Assembly: GCA_002496385.1 (NCBI GenBank)
Contig: DAJR01000021.1
Location: 1-43,988 of the forward strand
DNA from: Methanomassiliicoccales archaeon UBA147
Lineage (GTDB): Archaea > Thermoplasmatota > Thermoplasmata > SG8-5
Reading direction: 5' to 3'
Length of the DNA: 43,988 nucleotides
Shown piece by piece: positions 1 through 9,250 of the stretch. The position numbers were made by a program, and so were the translations under genes. How positions within the stretch are numbered: the first letter of the stretch is position 1; each line of letters begins with the position of its first letter. The notes under the pieces were generated by a model. The model was not told the DNA's origin and ran no database searches. It was given only the letters and a program-made list of their open reading frames with translations.

Positions 1-1
1 G

Positions 2-1453
2 GGGCACGGGAACGGCTGGCCAGGCATCAGCCCGGACAGGGGGAACTACCTTGAGGCGCACGAGCTGCGCACCGCCCTGGAGAATGTTTCAGCTGCGGGG
101 CTCAGGTTGGACATCGTGAGCATGGACGCATGCCAGATGGGCATGCTGGAGATTGCGTACGAGATAAGGGAACATGCGGATTACGCGCTCCTCTCTCAGA
201 AGGACATACCGCTCGACGGATGGCCCTATGATTCGTTCCTGAAATGCCTGGCTGTTCCGGGGACCGTGGCTGAGAAGGGAAGTGCGATGATAGATGCGTA
301 CATCTCATGGGGCACTGCCCACAGCTACTACTCGCTGACGCTGGCCATGGTCGACCTCTCCGGGATGGCCCCCCTCGCAAGGGCGCTTGACGGTTATTCG
401 CTGGAGGCCGAATCTGCGGCCGGATACTTCAACCCGCAATTCGCCCAGGCCAGGAGCCTCACCGAGAAATATGACGGGAACGCGCAGTACGACCTCGTCC
501 ACCTGCTGGACAACATCAACGCCCAGACGGGCTGCAAGAGCCTGGAGGGGCTTGCAGGGGACATCGGCGCGATAATGGAGGCGAGCATCGTTCATGAGGC
601 GCACTGGTCCAGCGCATCGGATCCGGAGAAGGCCAACCATGCTCACGGATTATCGGTTTGGTTCCCGATGCACGCCCCCACGGCGGATTACATGGAGACC
701 TCGCTGGCCAGGGATACCGGATGGCCTAGGTTCCTGAATACCATGTCGGGATACTTCCAGCAGCCAGGCAGGTCGGAGGTGCAGAACCAAGCCGCCGCGC
801 TGCCCCTGGACTCGGACGGCGACGGATTGCTGGACACAATTTCCGTATCGCACGAGGTTGGCGCAGGAGGGGCAGTCACCGTCGAGGTTTACGGCCCGGA
901 CGGTGAACTCTTCGCACGGGAGATCCGTTCCTCGGCCGGCGCATTCGACATCCCGCTCGGCGCCCTCGGAAGGTACCAGGCAGCGTTCTATCTGAGAAAT
1001 TCGGACGGCATCCTTCTGAACTACACGCTGTTCGGCACCGGGCTGAGCAAGGAGGGGCTGAGCGTCATCTCGGGTCATGTGAAATCCGACATCGGGAGGG
1101 GCCTCAGATGGGTCAACATTGCCCTGGTGAACGCTGATGGCCAGACTGTGAAATCCACAGTCACGGGCTTCGACGGTTATTACTCGATGGAGGTCGTCGT
1201 GCCGAGGGACACGGACGGAACGGGACTTGTGCTGAAATGCGGCTACGGACCTGACCAGGCCAATGTGACAGTCGGCCCGCTCGGGGCGGAGAACATCATC
1301 GACTTCACGGTCGGCTCAAGCGGGGAGTTCGTGACATGGTTCATCGCGGCGGCAGGCATTCTCGATGTCGCGGGAATCATATGTCTGGCAGCATGGGCCG
1401 CCATGTGCAGGAAGAGGAAGCCGGATAGCCCGCCCCCCGCAGCCCCGGAATAA
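2..1453 (+). CDS. Clostripain-family (C11) secreted peptidase, 5' end outside window
   Basis: The reading frame is open from the left edge, so the start, signal peptide and first part of the catalytic domain are missing. The visible protein begins with a GHG motif, the usual catalytic-His context of C11 peptidases, and about 40 residues later has DAC, the catalytic-Cys context. After the protease domain comes a DSDGDGLLD calcium-loop-like motif, a beta-sandwich, and a carboxypeptidase-regulatory-like domain (near 1063-1300). The C-terminus has one hydrophobic helix (about 1330-1400) followed by RKRK and a proline-rich tail, so the protein is probably tethered to the cell surface by its C-terminus. 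The gene is GC-rich like the conserved genes to the right. Its TAA stop lies inside the first bases of repeat copy A, so the end of the gene may be defined by the insertion. The family call is firm; the substrate is unknown. Confidence 0.88.
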   Translation, partial: GHGNGWPGISPDRGNYLEAHELRTALENVSAAGLRLDIVSMDACQMGMLEIAYEIREHADYALLSQKDIPLDGWPYDSFLKCLAVPGTVAEKGSAMIDAYISWGTAHSYYSLTLAMVDLSGMAPLARALDGYSLEAESAAGYFNPQFAQARSLTEKYDGNAQYDLVHLLDNINAQTGCKSLEGLAGDIGAIMEASIVHEAHWSSASDPEKANHAHGLSVWFPMHAPTADYMETSLARDTGWPRFLNTMSGYFQQPGRSEVQNQAAALPLDSDGDGLLDTISVSHEVGAGGAVTVEVYGPDGELFAREIRSSAGAFDIPLGALGRYQAAFYLRNSDGILLNYTLFGTGLSKEGLSVISGHVKSDIGRGLRWVNIALVNADGQTVKSTVTGFDGYYSMEVVVPRDTDGTGLVLKCGYGPDQANVTVGPLGAENIIDFTVGSSGEFVTWFIAAAGILDVAGIICLAAWAAMCRKRKPDSPPPAAPE

Positions 1454-1646
1454 CTTATTATCGCGGTTGCGGATTCCCCCGCCCCAAGTGGCAATAAAAA
1501 GTTGCTGTGAATCGACATCCATTCTCAAATTAGATATGATATTATAACTCATACCGTGGGTGGTATTTTTAATTGAGATAATGTTATTTGAGAGATTTAA
1601 AATGGATAAAACATTTCCACCACAATATAAATTATTGTTTAAGGGA
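1449..1646. repeat. Repeat copy A: 35-bp core plus R' arm (198 bp)
   Basis: This stretch matches 8951-9148 with one mismatch in 198 bases. Only the first 35 bases (the core, 1449-1483) also occur at 17418-17452. To the left, the match stops inside the stop region of the clostripain gene. To the right it stops at 1646, next to the rtcB fragment. On the minus strand the whole copy is an open piece of a beta-propeller protein, with the motif FIATWGGGI. Confidence 0.95.
1454..1646 (-). pseudogene. Reg_prop-type beta-propeller gene fragment (copy A)
   Basis: Read on the minus strand, the repeat encodes about 64 residues with the pattern of two-component-regulator propeller repeats (LFIATWGGGI, preceded by a MSYNIIS strand). 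It has no start, is cut after NKLF by the clostripain gene, and is followed upstream by unrelated rtcB sequence. It is a fragment, not a working gene. The same peptide is seen in copy B and, in part, copy C. Confidence 0.6.
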
Positions 1647-1865
1647 TTATATTTGAACTGCTCCCCTCATAATGGACCGGCCCAGTATCCCGGGGATGAA
1701 AGCGACATTGGCCACCTGCTCCAGGGCATTGTCCCTCTTGACCTGCTCCATCATCCTGGCGTCGGCGAAAACGAGGCCCTGGGTGCGCATGCCCTTCTTG
1801 TAGCTCATCGGTATCTCGAAACGGAAATCGTCCAGCTTTGTCAGGGGGCCTGTCCAGTCTGCCAT
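1647..1865 (-). pseudogene. rtcB: Truncated 5' end of rtcB (RNA ligase)
   Basis: The 72-residue reading frame starts MADWTGPLTKLDDFRFEIP and continues with YKKGMRTQGLVFAD and LEQVANVAFIPGI. This is the N-terminus of archaeal RtcB, the GTP-dependent ligase that joins tRNA exons after splicing and acts in RNA repair. Similarity ends just before the AMPDxHxGYGFxIGG segment normally found there. The last residues (RGAVQI) are junction sequence next to repeat copy A. All metal-binding and guanylylation residues are missing, so the product cannot be a ligase. The start, a GAGGCG ribosome site and a TATA box remain. Base composition is GC-rich like the conserved flanks, unlike the surrounding block. 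An intact copy should exist elsewhere, because this genome carries an intron-containing tRNA. Confidence 0.82.
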
Positions 1866-1894
1866 TGTATCGCCTCGGGGGAGTATGCGGGGGC

Positions 1895-1908
1895 ATGATA
1901 TTTAAGGG
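1895..1908 (-). promoter_or_regulatory. TATA/BRE-like promoter of the rtcB fragment
   Basis: On the minus strand the sequence reads CCCTTAAATATCAT, an archaeal BRE-TATA pattern about 33 bases upstream of the ATG at 1865. The spacing allows a very short leader. The promoter survived the truncation. Confidence 0.5.
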
Positions 1909-1971
1909 TGACGCCGGCGGGGATTTGGGATTGTCGATTTTAGATCTTAGATTGATGGCTGCAGAATGATT

Positions 1972-4900
1972 TTATCCGCCGCCAAAGACCACCACATCGA
2001 AGTTCATCTGGCGGATGACCTCCATTTCGTCATCAAGGTATGTGAGAGTCACCGTATACGTCCCTGAGTCTGCGTAGACATGGCTCACGAAATCCCCTTC
2101 CATGACAGCACCATCACCGAAATTCCAGACACAGGTGCTGCGGGACTGTGTCAAGAAATGGAATTCGACATTGCCGCCCAGGGCACTTGAGATTAAATCA
2201 TTGGAATTTATTGAGATTGCTGCAGTGTTACCTGCTGCTGTTCCAAGATAATGCTGGGAGTCGCTGGTGAGGAGGTTGTACCGAATCATATCTATTTTTT
2301 GAACATGTATGAATGTGCCTTTGATGGTTCCCATTGAATCGCCCGAAGACATCTTGACGATGAACGGGTTGGCTCCTGGCAATCGGCTCAGATATCTGAG
2401 TTCTATTGAGTAATGTCTTGTCACCGATGTTGTATTTCCATCGATCGAAGTGTGCTCGGTATATATCCGTGCAGTCATGGTCTGACTATTGCTCAACTTA
2501 TCATTTGAGAAACGTGTCACAGCCATGGATTGAATATATCTTTCATCTTCGAGAAGAATAAGTTCCACTATATTCCATTCCCTGCCTTCTATGGTCAGAG
2601 TAATATTTACTTCCTGGTATGTGAGAACTTGGAGCGGAATATTCCAGTCGGAAGAGGCAAACTCAATCGTGTCAGATGCGGTAGCGATGTTGCCTACCCG
2701 GTCCCGAACCTGGACATAACATGTTTTTGTTCCCCACCCTTTGGTCATGCCAAGGTTATCAAGAACGATTTCACCGGCAGGCGCCAGGGTAATGTCGATG
2801 AAGGCATTGGTGAATGCTGTGCGGGCAGGGGATGCATCATTATATCTGCACACGATAACCATTCCATGCTTCACCTGGAGAACCGAATCACTGTTAATTG
2901 CTGTGGTCTCGTATTCGGCATTGATGCTTCCTAGGAAAATTCCGCCAAAATGCTGTGTAACGAATACCTGCACAGTTTCCTGGTCATATACATGTTCTCC
3001 GTCATATGAGGTGAGGGTCACACTTAATTTATCAGCGGGACAATTTGTATCTTCTATCCGAATATTCACAACATCTGAATCGTCATACCCAATCCTGTCA
3101 AGCAGGACGGTGGCATATCCCACTTCCAATCCACCAGAAATCATCACGGCATACGGTTCAGCACAAGAAACTTGGAGTTCTGGACACAGCACTTCGATTT
3201 TATACTCCCCAATCACGGGATTTTGTATCCAAATTATCTCAATGGAATTAGTGTTGTCTATCATATTCGACAGTTGTGTGGAAACAGACCAACCGTTGAC
3301 GAGATTATTACCAAGATATTTTTTCCAATCTGGGGTTGTAACCTGCAGGTTCAGATTATCAAGCACGGGTGTGAGTTCATCCTGCCATGCCAGGGTGATC
3401 TTCAGAGGGTGTGAAACGTCGTCTACATATGTGCGATATTCCATGACATCGCCCTTGAAAATGCCGCCCTTCTGGTCGAATATCTGCAAGCGCGGAAGGG
3501 TTGGAAAATAATACAGATTTTCGTCTTCCAATGCAGCATCCATCAGGGAGCGCGAGGGAGTAATGCTGTTTCCAGCCAATTTCGAACCGAATGGATAGTA
3601 TCCGTTCACGAAATAATCCCATATCCCCCTCTCCGGAACAGATAATAGATTCGGATCAACGGTAGAAACAGGAGCAGCCCGCCCGGGGCCGGAACCAATC
3701 GTCGGCCAATCATTCCAATCGGTCCACAGGTTGCCGTCGCGGCTGCTCCGATAACTCATGACACCAGAGCCGCCCAGGTTATCCATTGAAACTACCGATA
3801 CAGACACGCGCGGGGGATTGCCGCCGGGACCAAAAACATACTTGGCACCATTGTTGATTTTCACGTTTATTTCCGGGGGGATTTCATCCCAGCCCAGATA
3901 ATACAGCAGTTTGCTGACAGGTAGCGCTTCATTCCCGACTTGATCCTTTACCTGAAAGTAGACCTTGTACAGGCCGTTCGGATCGGGAGCTAGCTGCCAC
4001 TGATATGCCGTATTGTACGGAATCCACGCGCTCCATTGTATCAAATCAAGCCATTCGTAATTCTCCATCTTGAAACCCCAGCTAGTTCCAGAAAGGTCGT
4101 CGGTTCCGTCTGGACATGAATAAACAATCCTGGCAGAACTACCGGGGACAGTCACTGAAACATCATAAATGGCGCCCACACCATAGTATGATGCAACCAT
4201 AATCCCTCCACCATCAAATATCTCCAGTGAGTCGGGAATGGTTGGTGGTGTAACACCCATTATAGTCCCGTCATCACCAATAAATGTCCCGCCGGTTCCA
4301 ATCTCCCTGAGATATATCTCTGAAAAATGCAACATCAATGACGATGCTTGAGGCTCGGTTATTACCTGCTGGAACACGTAGCCGTTGTTATTCCAGTGCG
4401 GGGTCTCGATTGCCTGCTCCACGGGCCACCACACATCCCCCTTGTTGGCGAAACGCATGTGCCCCATGCCGGATCGCGAATCCTCCGCATAGACTTCCAG
4501 AACCGGCATGAGGGAGAAGATGTCTGTCGTTTCAATGCCGGAGTTCACAGGCGCAGCCGCATCCACGGTGATGCCGCTGCTGAATTCACCCCAGGCGCCC
4601 AGATTGCCGATCTTGTCCGTGGCTCTGGCCCTGACGAAATACGTCACCCCGTTCGCCCCGGTGAATGTGTATGCGGTCGATGCCGTCCAGGCATCGGCGA
4701 CCGTCGCGCCGTCCGAACTGTCCCGGCGAACCTGGACATTGTACTGGTCAATGCCGGAACCGTCATCGGTGGTAACGAAAACCCAGGTAACTGTGGCATC
4801 GGACCATCTGGTCACGCCGTCATCGTATATGTTCGCGGCAGCGGGGGCGGCGGGGGTGTTAGGGGGGGTGAGATCTGTTGTAATCCCGTCCGAAACCCCG

Positions 4901-6810
4901 GACCACCCGTCCCAGTTGCCCAAAGTATCCTGGGCGCGGATGCGGTACCTGTAGAAATTACCGTCAATGTTCCTCCCGGTAACGGGATAATTGTTGGTGG
5001 ATGAATAACCAATGCTCTGCCAGGTGGCACCATTATTGACGTTCTCTTGGATCTCATATTGGGCAACCAACGTGTACAGGTCCACAGCCTCGGGCCAATA
5101 CACAGTGTATGCACCATTGCCCCAATCTTTATCCGGGGAACCTTCGGTCGGGATGCTCTGGGGGGCGGGGCCGGTGGTGTCTTTGTATATCGTTATTGCT
5201 CCATTAACGGTAGCAACATTGCCAGCCATGTCGTAACATCTGATGTTGATGCTATTTGCGCCTTCGGAGAGCGCGGACCATGAGACCGCCCAGTTGGCTG
5301 TGTAGCCATAAATATCCGTGAATATATCGTACCAATTAGCACCGATTTGATACTGGGCATAATCTAGGGGAGAATTTGTGTATGTCGCACCTGACAATGT
5401 AAAGTCCACATCAATTACGGCGCCAGGATCGGTATTATAGTACCCGCTAACCGGATACCTATTTTGATTGACTGTTATCACCGGAGGACTGTTGTCACCG
5501 CCGCAGTAGAATTGTGTTATAAAGTCGTCCCATTTTGCATCTCTCGATAGTTGATAGTCCAAATAATAGGTGTCGTGATTAAGTATAAAAGTTTCGCAGC
5601 TTTCGGGCAGACAGATACCAATCCCATGTGCATTAGGTGCATTCCATCCATGCCAACTAGCTAATTGGGCAGCGGCAATGGCTTGCATCAAACTTTGAGA
5701 GTATTGCTGTACATTTGGATCGTTTACTATCGCACTTGGAATTGTATTTCCGCGTCCATCATAAACAAGATGTGCAAAATCATATAAGTCTCGCCCATAC
5801 ACTATTGTCCAAAAGAACTCTTGACAGGTATCAATAGCCGTTTCAATAGCAATATGATTTGCATATACTGAATCTGCTGCAATCAAAGAATTAGCAAAAT
5901 TGTCAAGTTCAGAAATTAGTGTAGGAATACTACTTGTAGAAATAGCAGCTGCAGTTGAGATAGGATAGATAGACTGATATTTATATGCAAATTGCTGCAC
6001 TATATCTGAGGCAAAATATGAGGCTCCCATCCAATAATAATTGACAAAATTTCCAATTATATCTGCAGGATAAACATCATCATGATATGGAAAGCCATCT
6101 CCGTGTATTACTTCTTCAGAACCAACAATGTAATTAATGTCACAAAATTGAAGTTCATATAATATCTCTGTATAAGCCAATTGACAAGCGTCGAAAAGAA
6201 GGATGTCAATATCAGAATCAAAGACTCCATAATCTATTGTACTCAATTCGTATGGTGTTAATCTTTCATTTTTATTGGGGTCAGATGTCCAATCCCAACA
6301 GACACCAACACCACCGGGGAGAACAGCATGGCCATGATCACCCAAAACAAGACAGTAATTATTCGCAGGAAAATTTAACTTTGCCCACCGAATGAAACTT
6401 TCTAGCACATTAGGATCGCCCATGTTAACTTCACCAATATCCCAAGATGAAGAATCAATTATTTCTCCATCGCTGTCTTGTGTGATGTAGAATCTCTTTG
6501 CACCTTTCCAATCTCCATTCGTGGTATCATCTTTTCCAGATTGATAATATCCATCTTCAAAACCGTTCCATCTATCTAGCTGTGCAACTATTCGAACATG
6601 AGCTGTAGAACCTACCATTTCCATTTCGTTTATATCCCCAAGCAACGGAATTTCAAGGTCATTGTCCCCGTCCATATAACACATTATTGTCCAATCTGCT
6701 TGAGGCATTGGAAGAGGTGGAAGCGTAACAGCAACAGCATCCTCAGAGGTAAATGTTGTTATTGAGGATAACATAATCGCCACAGATAATAAAATAGCAA
6801 GTGTTTTCAT
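1972..6810 (-). CDS. Giant secreted clostripain-family (C11) protease with Ig/FN3, CUB-like and PKD domains
   Basis: The 1612-residue protein has an N-terminal signal peptide (residues 1-27). A C11 peptidase domain follows (about 38-440), with GDHGH at 157-161 (catalytic His159) and DACQ at 207-210 (catalytic Cys209). The stalk has Ig- and FN3-like modules starting near 445. A CUB-like beta-sandwich near 760-890 is nested inside an MRFAN...WSAW Ig-type domain. Near 1140 there is a C-terminal beta-sandwich like those of KP-43-type subtilases. A PKD domain (WNFGDG) is at the extreme C-terminus. There is no obvious C-terminal membrane helix. The start is supported by GGAGGAG about nine bases upstream. 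Its ATGA start overlaps the stop of the propeller gene, so the two are co-transcribed and probably translationally coupled. The catalytic part is AT-rich, while 4400-5300 is clearly GC-richer, suggesting domain shuffling. Confidence 0.9.
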   Translation of the reverse strand: MKTLAILLSVAIMLSSITTFTSEDAVAVTLPPLPMPQADWTIMCYMDGDNDLEIPLLGDINEMEMVGSTAHVRIVAQLDRWNGFEDGYYQSGKDDTTNGDWKGAKRFYITQDSDGEIIDSSSWDIGEVNMGDPNVLESFIRWAKLNFPANNYCLVLGDHGHAVLPGGVGVCWDWTSDPNKNERLTPYELSTIDYGVFDSDIDILLFDACQLAYTEILYELQFCDINYIVGSEEVIHGDGFPYHDDVYPADIIGNFVNYYWMGASYFASDIVQQFAYKYQSIYPISTAAAISTSSIPTLISELDNFANSLIAADSVYANHIAIETAIDTCQEFFWTIVYGRDLYDFAHLVYDGRGNTIPSAIVNDPNVQQYSQSLMQAIAAAQLASWHGWNAPNAHGIGICLPESCETFILNHDTYYLDYQLSRDAKWDDFITQFYCGGDNSPPVITVNQNRYPVSGYYNTDPGAVIDVDFTLSGATYTNSPLDYAQYQIGANWYDIFTDIYGYTANWAVSWSALSEGANSINIRCYDMAGNVATVNGAITIYKDTTGPAPQSIPTEGSPDKDWGNGAYTVYWPEAVDLYTLVAQYEIQENVNNGATWQSIGYSSTNNYPVTGRNIDGNFYRYRIRAQDTLGNWDGWSGVSDGITTDLTPPNTPAAPAAANIYDDGVTRWSDATVTWVFVTTDDGSGIDQYNVQVRRDSSDGATVADAWTASTAYTFTGANGVTYFVRARATDKIGNLGAWGEFSSGITVDAAAPVNSGIETTDIFSLMPVLEVYAEDSRSGMGHMRFANKGDVWWPVEQAIETPHWNNNGYVFQQVITEPQASSLMLHFSEIYLREIGTGGTFIGDDGTIMGVTPPTIPDSLEIFDGGGIMVASYYGVGAIYDVSVTVPGSSARIVYSCPDGTDDLSGTSWGFKMENYEWLDLIQWSAWIPYNTAYQWQLAPDPNGLYKVYFQVKDQVGNEALPVSKLLYYLGWDEIPPEINVKINNGAKYVFGPGGNPPRVSVSVVSMDNLGGSGVMSYRSSRDGNLWTDWNDWPTIGSGPGRAAPVSTVDPNLLSVPERGIWDYFVNGYYPFGSKLAGNSITPSRSLMDAALEDENLYYFPTLPRLQIFDQKGGIFKGDVMEYRTYVDDVSHPLKITLAWQDELTPVLDNLNLQVTTPDWKKYLGNNLVNGWSVSTQLSNMIDNTNSIEIIWIQNPVIGEYKIEVLCPELQVSCAEPYAVMISGGLEVGYATVLLDRIGYDDSDVVNIRIEDTNCPADKLSVTLTSYDGEHVYDQETVQVFVTQHFGGIFLGSINAEYETTAINSDSVLQVKHGMVIVCRYNDASPARTAFTNAFIDITLAPAGEIVLDNLGMTKGWGTKTCYVQVRDRVGNIATASDTIEFASSDWNIPLQVLTYQEVNITLTIEGREWNIVELILLEDERYIQSMAVTRFSNDKLSNSQTMTARIYTEHTSIDGNTTSVTRHYSIELRYLSRLPGANPFIVKMSSGDSMGTIKGTFIHVQKIDMIRYNLLTSDSQHYLGTAAGNTAAISINSNDLISSALGGNVEFHFLTQSRSTCVWNFGDGAVMEGDFVSHVYADSGTYTVTLTYLDDEMEVIRQMNFDVVVFGGG

Positions 6811-8879
6811 TGTAAATCTCTCCTCCGTTTTACTCTATTTCTTCGCACGAATATAATTGTCATTACTGATACTAATGGAATCGCTATTCCTATAGAGAGA
6901 TAAAAGTAGTTTTCACTACCATTACCAGGATTTTGGATGCTTCTTACTTCTAGTGTAAATTTCTCAGTCAAATTTGTTTCTGTTCCACTATGCGCCTCAA
7001 CATAATAGGTTAGATTGGAAGAACGATTTAGAGGCGGAATAATACCTCTCCATATTCCAGACAATTTCGTCCCAGATACGAGGTCCATAGGTACATTGGA
7101 ATATTCAGAACATGTAGATTCTTTATAGAATAATACAACATAATCTACACCGAATTCGTCCTTGATTGATATTTCTATTCCGATACCGACACCCACATCG
7201 GCGGTAGTATTCATGGGCTTGGTTAAATATGGTGGGCTACCTATTAATTTTACTAGGTAAATTGGCGTTCGTGGGCTATTCCATGTATCGTTTGCTTCAA
7301 TGTAATAATAAATAGTCCTGTTCTTAAGATCGGATGGCGTGAATTGGGTATTCCAGGTTCCATTTTTAACTGTGCCATCGGTAAGATTAAATTCAAGTGT
7401 TTGGGTGATATTTAGCATTCCATTCCCATAGTGAAGAATAACGGATTCCACACCAAAATTATCCACGACAGTAGCGTTCACAGATACGGTATCATTTACA
7501 TATGCCGAAACCATTGGCTCGTGCTCAATTACTGGGGGTGTAATATCATTTGCTGGGAAGCGTTTAAAATATAGGTTCCAGTTTCCATTTCTATCGTCCT
7601 GCCAAATAACATAAGTATAATCCAGGGTATCAGTCACAACTTCTGGATATTGCGATAACCCGATGCTATCTGTCAATCTAGTGTCATTAATTAACGTCGT
7701 TCCGTTGCCATCGATTTTCTTATAATATATTTCCCAATCATCATCTCGAAAGTCCTGCCAGACAATATTAAAATTACCAGCAGAGTCCATAGACAGTGAA
7801 GGCTGCAACGAGTAATATGTTGCATGAGTCAATCTAATATCACCACACCATGTATCTCCACCGTCATTAGTTTTCTTGAAATATAATTCATAATTCCCTG
7901 ATACATTACTAGCCCATACCAGATATAGATTTTCCTTGTAGACAAGAAGAGTGGAAGTCAAAGCAGTAAGTGATGAAATTTCAACAGGTGGATGCCAAGT
8001 GAAGCCGTTATCGTTACTTTTCGAGAAATTCAAGCCATTTTCGGTAGGGATTACAACATAAACATTATTATCCTGACATCCAATGGAAGGGCAGAAAATG
8101 CCGTGAAACATTTTATAGTTATTCTCTGTAGCATTCATCGAATAAACCATAATTTCATTTGCTCCAGATTCCAAAAAGGGAGCCATCGCAAAGTGCACAA
8201 AGTTGCCACTTGAGGTAATCTCTATTTTTAAGTAATCGAGGGGGTGACCATAATCGGATGTGTATATCGGTTCTGCCATTTCCCAACTCTCACCATCATA
8301 AGAACTTGTTGTGTAAAGGGTTGTAGGGAACTGAGTATAGCGGTCATCCACAAAAAACAGATGGTTGGTGTTTGAATTCTTATTGTATGCAAGTTGGACA
8401 TTGACTGGGGAGTAACAATATGAATTTTGGAGGGCAAGAATTGTCAATTCAGACCAGGTATTTCCACCATTTATACTAGATTGATAAAACACCTCTGAAT
8501 CTATTAACTGACCTTTATTTCTGTCGTCAACCCACACCAAATGCAACGTGCCACTTTCGTCAATCGCAACCGAAGGTCTAGTTGAATTGGACTGACTATT
8601 TGTTAGGCAAACATCATTGCTCCAATTTAAAGTTCCGTTGCTTCTAGTAAACATCTGGTAGTTCCCGTCAACGGCGATGGACGGTTCCGTCTGTGTAGAT
8701 TGTCCATAGTTTTCGTAGACCTTAACTTCAGGATTGAAAGGTTCGTTCGCGCGAACTTCAGGAGCGAACGAAAGGGATAACGTGATTAACAAGATGACTA
8801 ATATTATAGCCAGGGACGTTTTCTTCAAAGAATTCGAATTTTTTCCTACACTAATCATTTGCAGTGACATTCTCCTCAT
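6807..8879 (-). CDS. Membrane-anchored BNR/sialidase-type beta-propeller protein
   Basis: The 690-residue protein has an N-terminal signal/anchor (about 18-45). BNR/Asp-box repeats (SxDxGxTW-like: NGGNTW, NDNGFTW, NDGGDTW) span roughly 60-460. Two Ig-like domains follow (about 470-640), then a C-terminal membrane helix near 655-677 with a basic RRNRVKRRRD tail. It probably sits on the outer face of the membrane as a glycan- or protein-binding propeller. Sialidase activity is not claimed, because catalytic Arg/Tyr/Asp residues cannot be placed. The first 73 residues are nearly identical to those of the gene at 15372-17345. Similarity then stops abruptly inside the first blade, which looks shortened. 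It is the first gene of a two-gene operon with the C11 protease. The start is the longest; Met4 and Met8 are alternatives. Confidence 0.82.
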   Translation of the reverse strand: MRRMSLQMISVGKNSNSLKKTSLAIILVILLITLSLSFAPEVRANEPFNPEVKVYENYGQSTQTEPSIAVDGNYQMFTRSNGTLNWSNDVCLTNSQSNSTRPSVAIDESGTLHLVWVDDRNKGQLIDSEVFYQSSINGGNTWSELTILALQNSYCYSPVNVQLAYNKNSNTNHLFFVDDRYTQFPTTLYTTSSYDGESWEMAEPIYTSDYGHPLDYLKIEITSSGNFVHFAMAPFLESGANEIMVYSMNATENNYKMFHGIFCPSIGCQDNNVYVVIPTENGLNFSKSNDNGFTWHPPVEISSLTALTSTLLVYKENLYLVWASNVSGNYELYFKKTNDGGDTWCGDIRLTHATYYSLQPSLSMDSAGNFNIVWQDFRDDDWEIYYKKIDGNGTTLINDTRLTDSIGLSQYPEVVTDTLDYTYVIWQDDRNGNWNLYFKRFPANDITPPVIEHEPMVSAYVNDTVSVNATVVDNFGVESVILHYGNGMLNITQTLEFNLTDGTVKNGTWNTQFTPSDLKNRTIYYYIEANDTWNSPRTPIYLVKLIGSPPYLTKPMNTTADVGVGIGIEISIKDEFGVDYVVLFYKESTCSEYSNVPMDLVSGTKLSGIWRGIIPPLNRSSNLTYYVEAHSGTETNLTEKFTLEVRSIQNPGNGSENYFYLSIGIAIPLVSVMTIIFVRRNRVKRRRDLQ

Positions 8880-8950
8880 AAGCCTTGTCCCTTTGTAAAA
8901 TAATAGATTTAAGTAATATAAATAAGTATCATGAAAATTGCTTCAACTCA
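8661..8950. repeat. L arm of the unit boundary, middle copy
   Basis: This segment covers the first 73 codons of the BNR gene, its promoter and the DNA up to the core. It matches 17127-17417 with about a dozen substitutions and one single-base indel. The left limit is sharp, at codon 73 of both genes. No matching segment precedes repeat copy A. Confidence 0.9.
8922..8932 (-). promoter_or_regulatory. TATA box of the unit-1 propeller/protease operon
   Basis: On the minus strand, TTTATATTAC lies about 45 bases upstream of the start at 8879. The identical sequence precedes the paralogous operon at 17380-17390, so both operons carry the same promoter. Confidence 0.55.
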
Positions 8951-9240
8951 AATAACTTATTATCGCGGTTGCGGATTCCCCCGCCCCAAGTGGCAATAAA
9001 AAGTTGCTGTGAATCGACATCCATTCTCAAAATAGATATGATATTATAACTCATACCGTGGGTGGTATTTTTAATTGAGATAATGTTATTTGAGAGATTT
9101 AAAATGGATAAAACATTTCCACCACAATATAAATTATTGTTTAAGGGACAATATTCTATTGAATTGATGAAATCTCCCGATAAACCCCGGGTTGCAATTA
9201 ATCGACCCACAGCCATGGGATTGCTGTAATGTGGGATTAA
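8932..9240 (-). pseudogene. Reg_prop-type beta-propeller gene fragment (copy B)
   Basis: This is the longest of the three fragments. On the minus strand it encodes GLSGDFINSIEYCPLNNNLYCGG, then a second repeat ending LFIATWGGGI, and a natural C-terminus ...ELKQFS with a TGA stop. The two repeats of about 40 residues fit the two-component-regulator propeller family. It has no start or upstream part and follows the S8 protease gene almost directly in another frame. It appears to be the 3' end of a lost propeller gene, kept at the junction between the two units. Confidence 0.6.
8951..9148. repeat. Repeat copy B: core plus R' arm (198 bp)
   Basis: Matches 1449-1646 with a single mismatch. Positions 8951-8985 are the 35-bp core shared by all three copies. 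Of the three copies, only this one is flanked by both the L arm (left) and the R' arm (right), so it is the complete, uninterrupted form of the junction. Confidence 0.95.
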
Positions 9241-9250
9241 ATACTCATAT

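Noticed and set aside
6807..8879. Active sialidase
   Set aside because: BNR repeats show a propeller fold only. The catalytic Arg triad, Tyr and Asp could not be identified.
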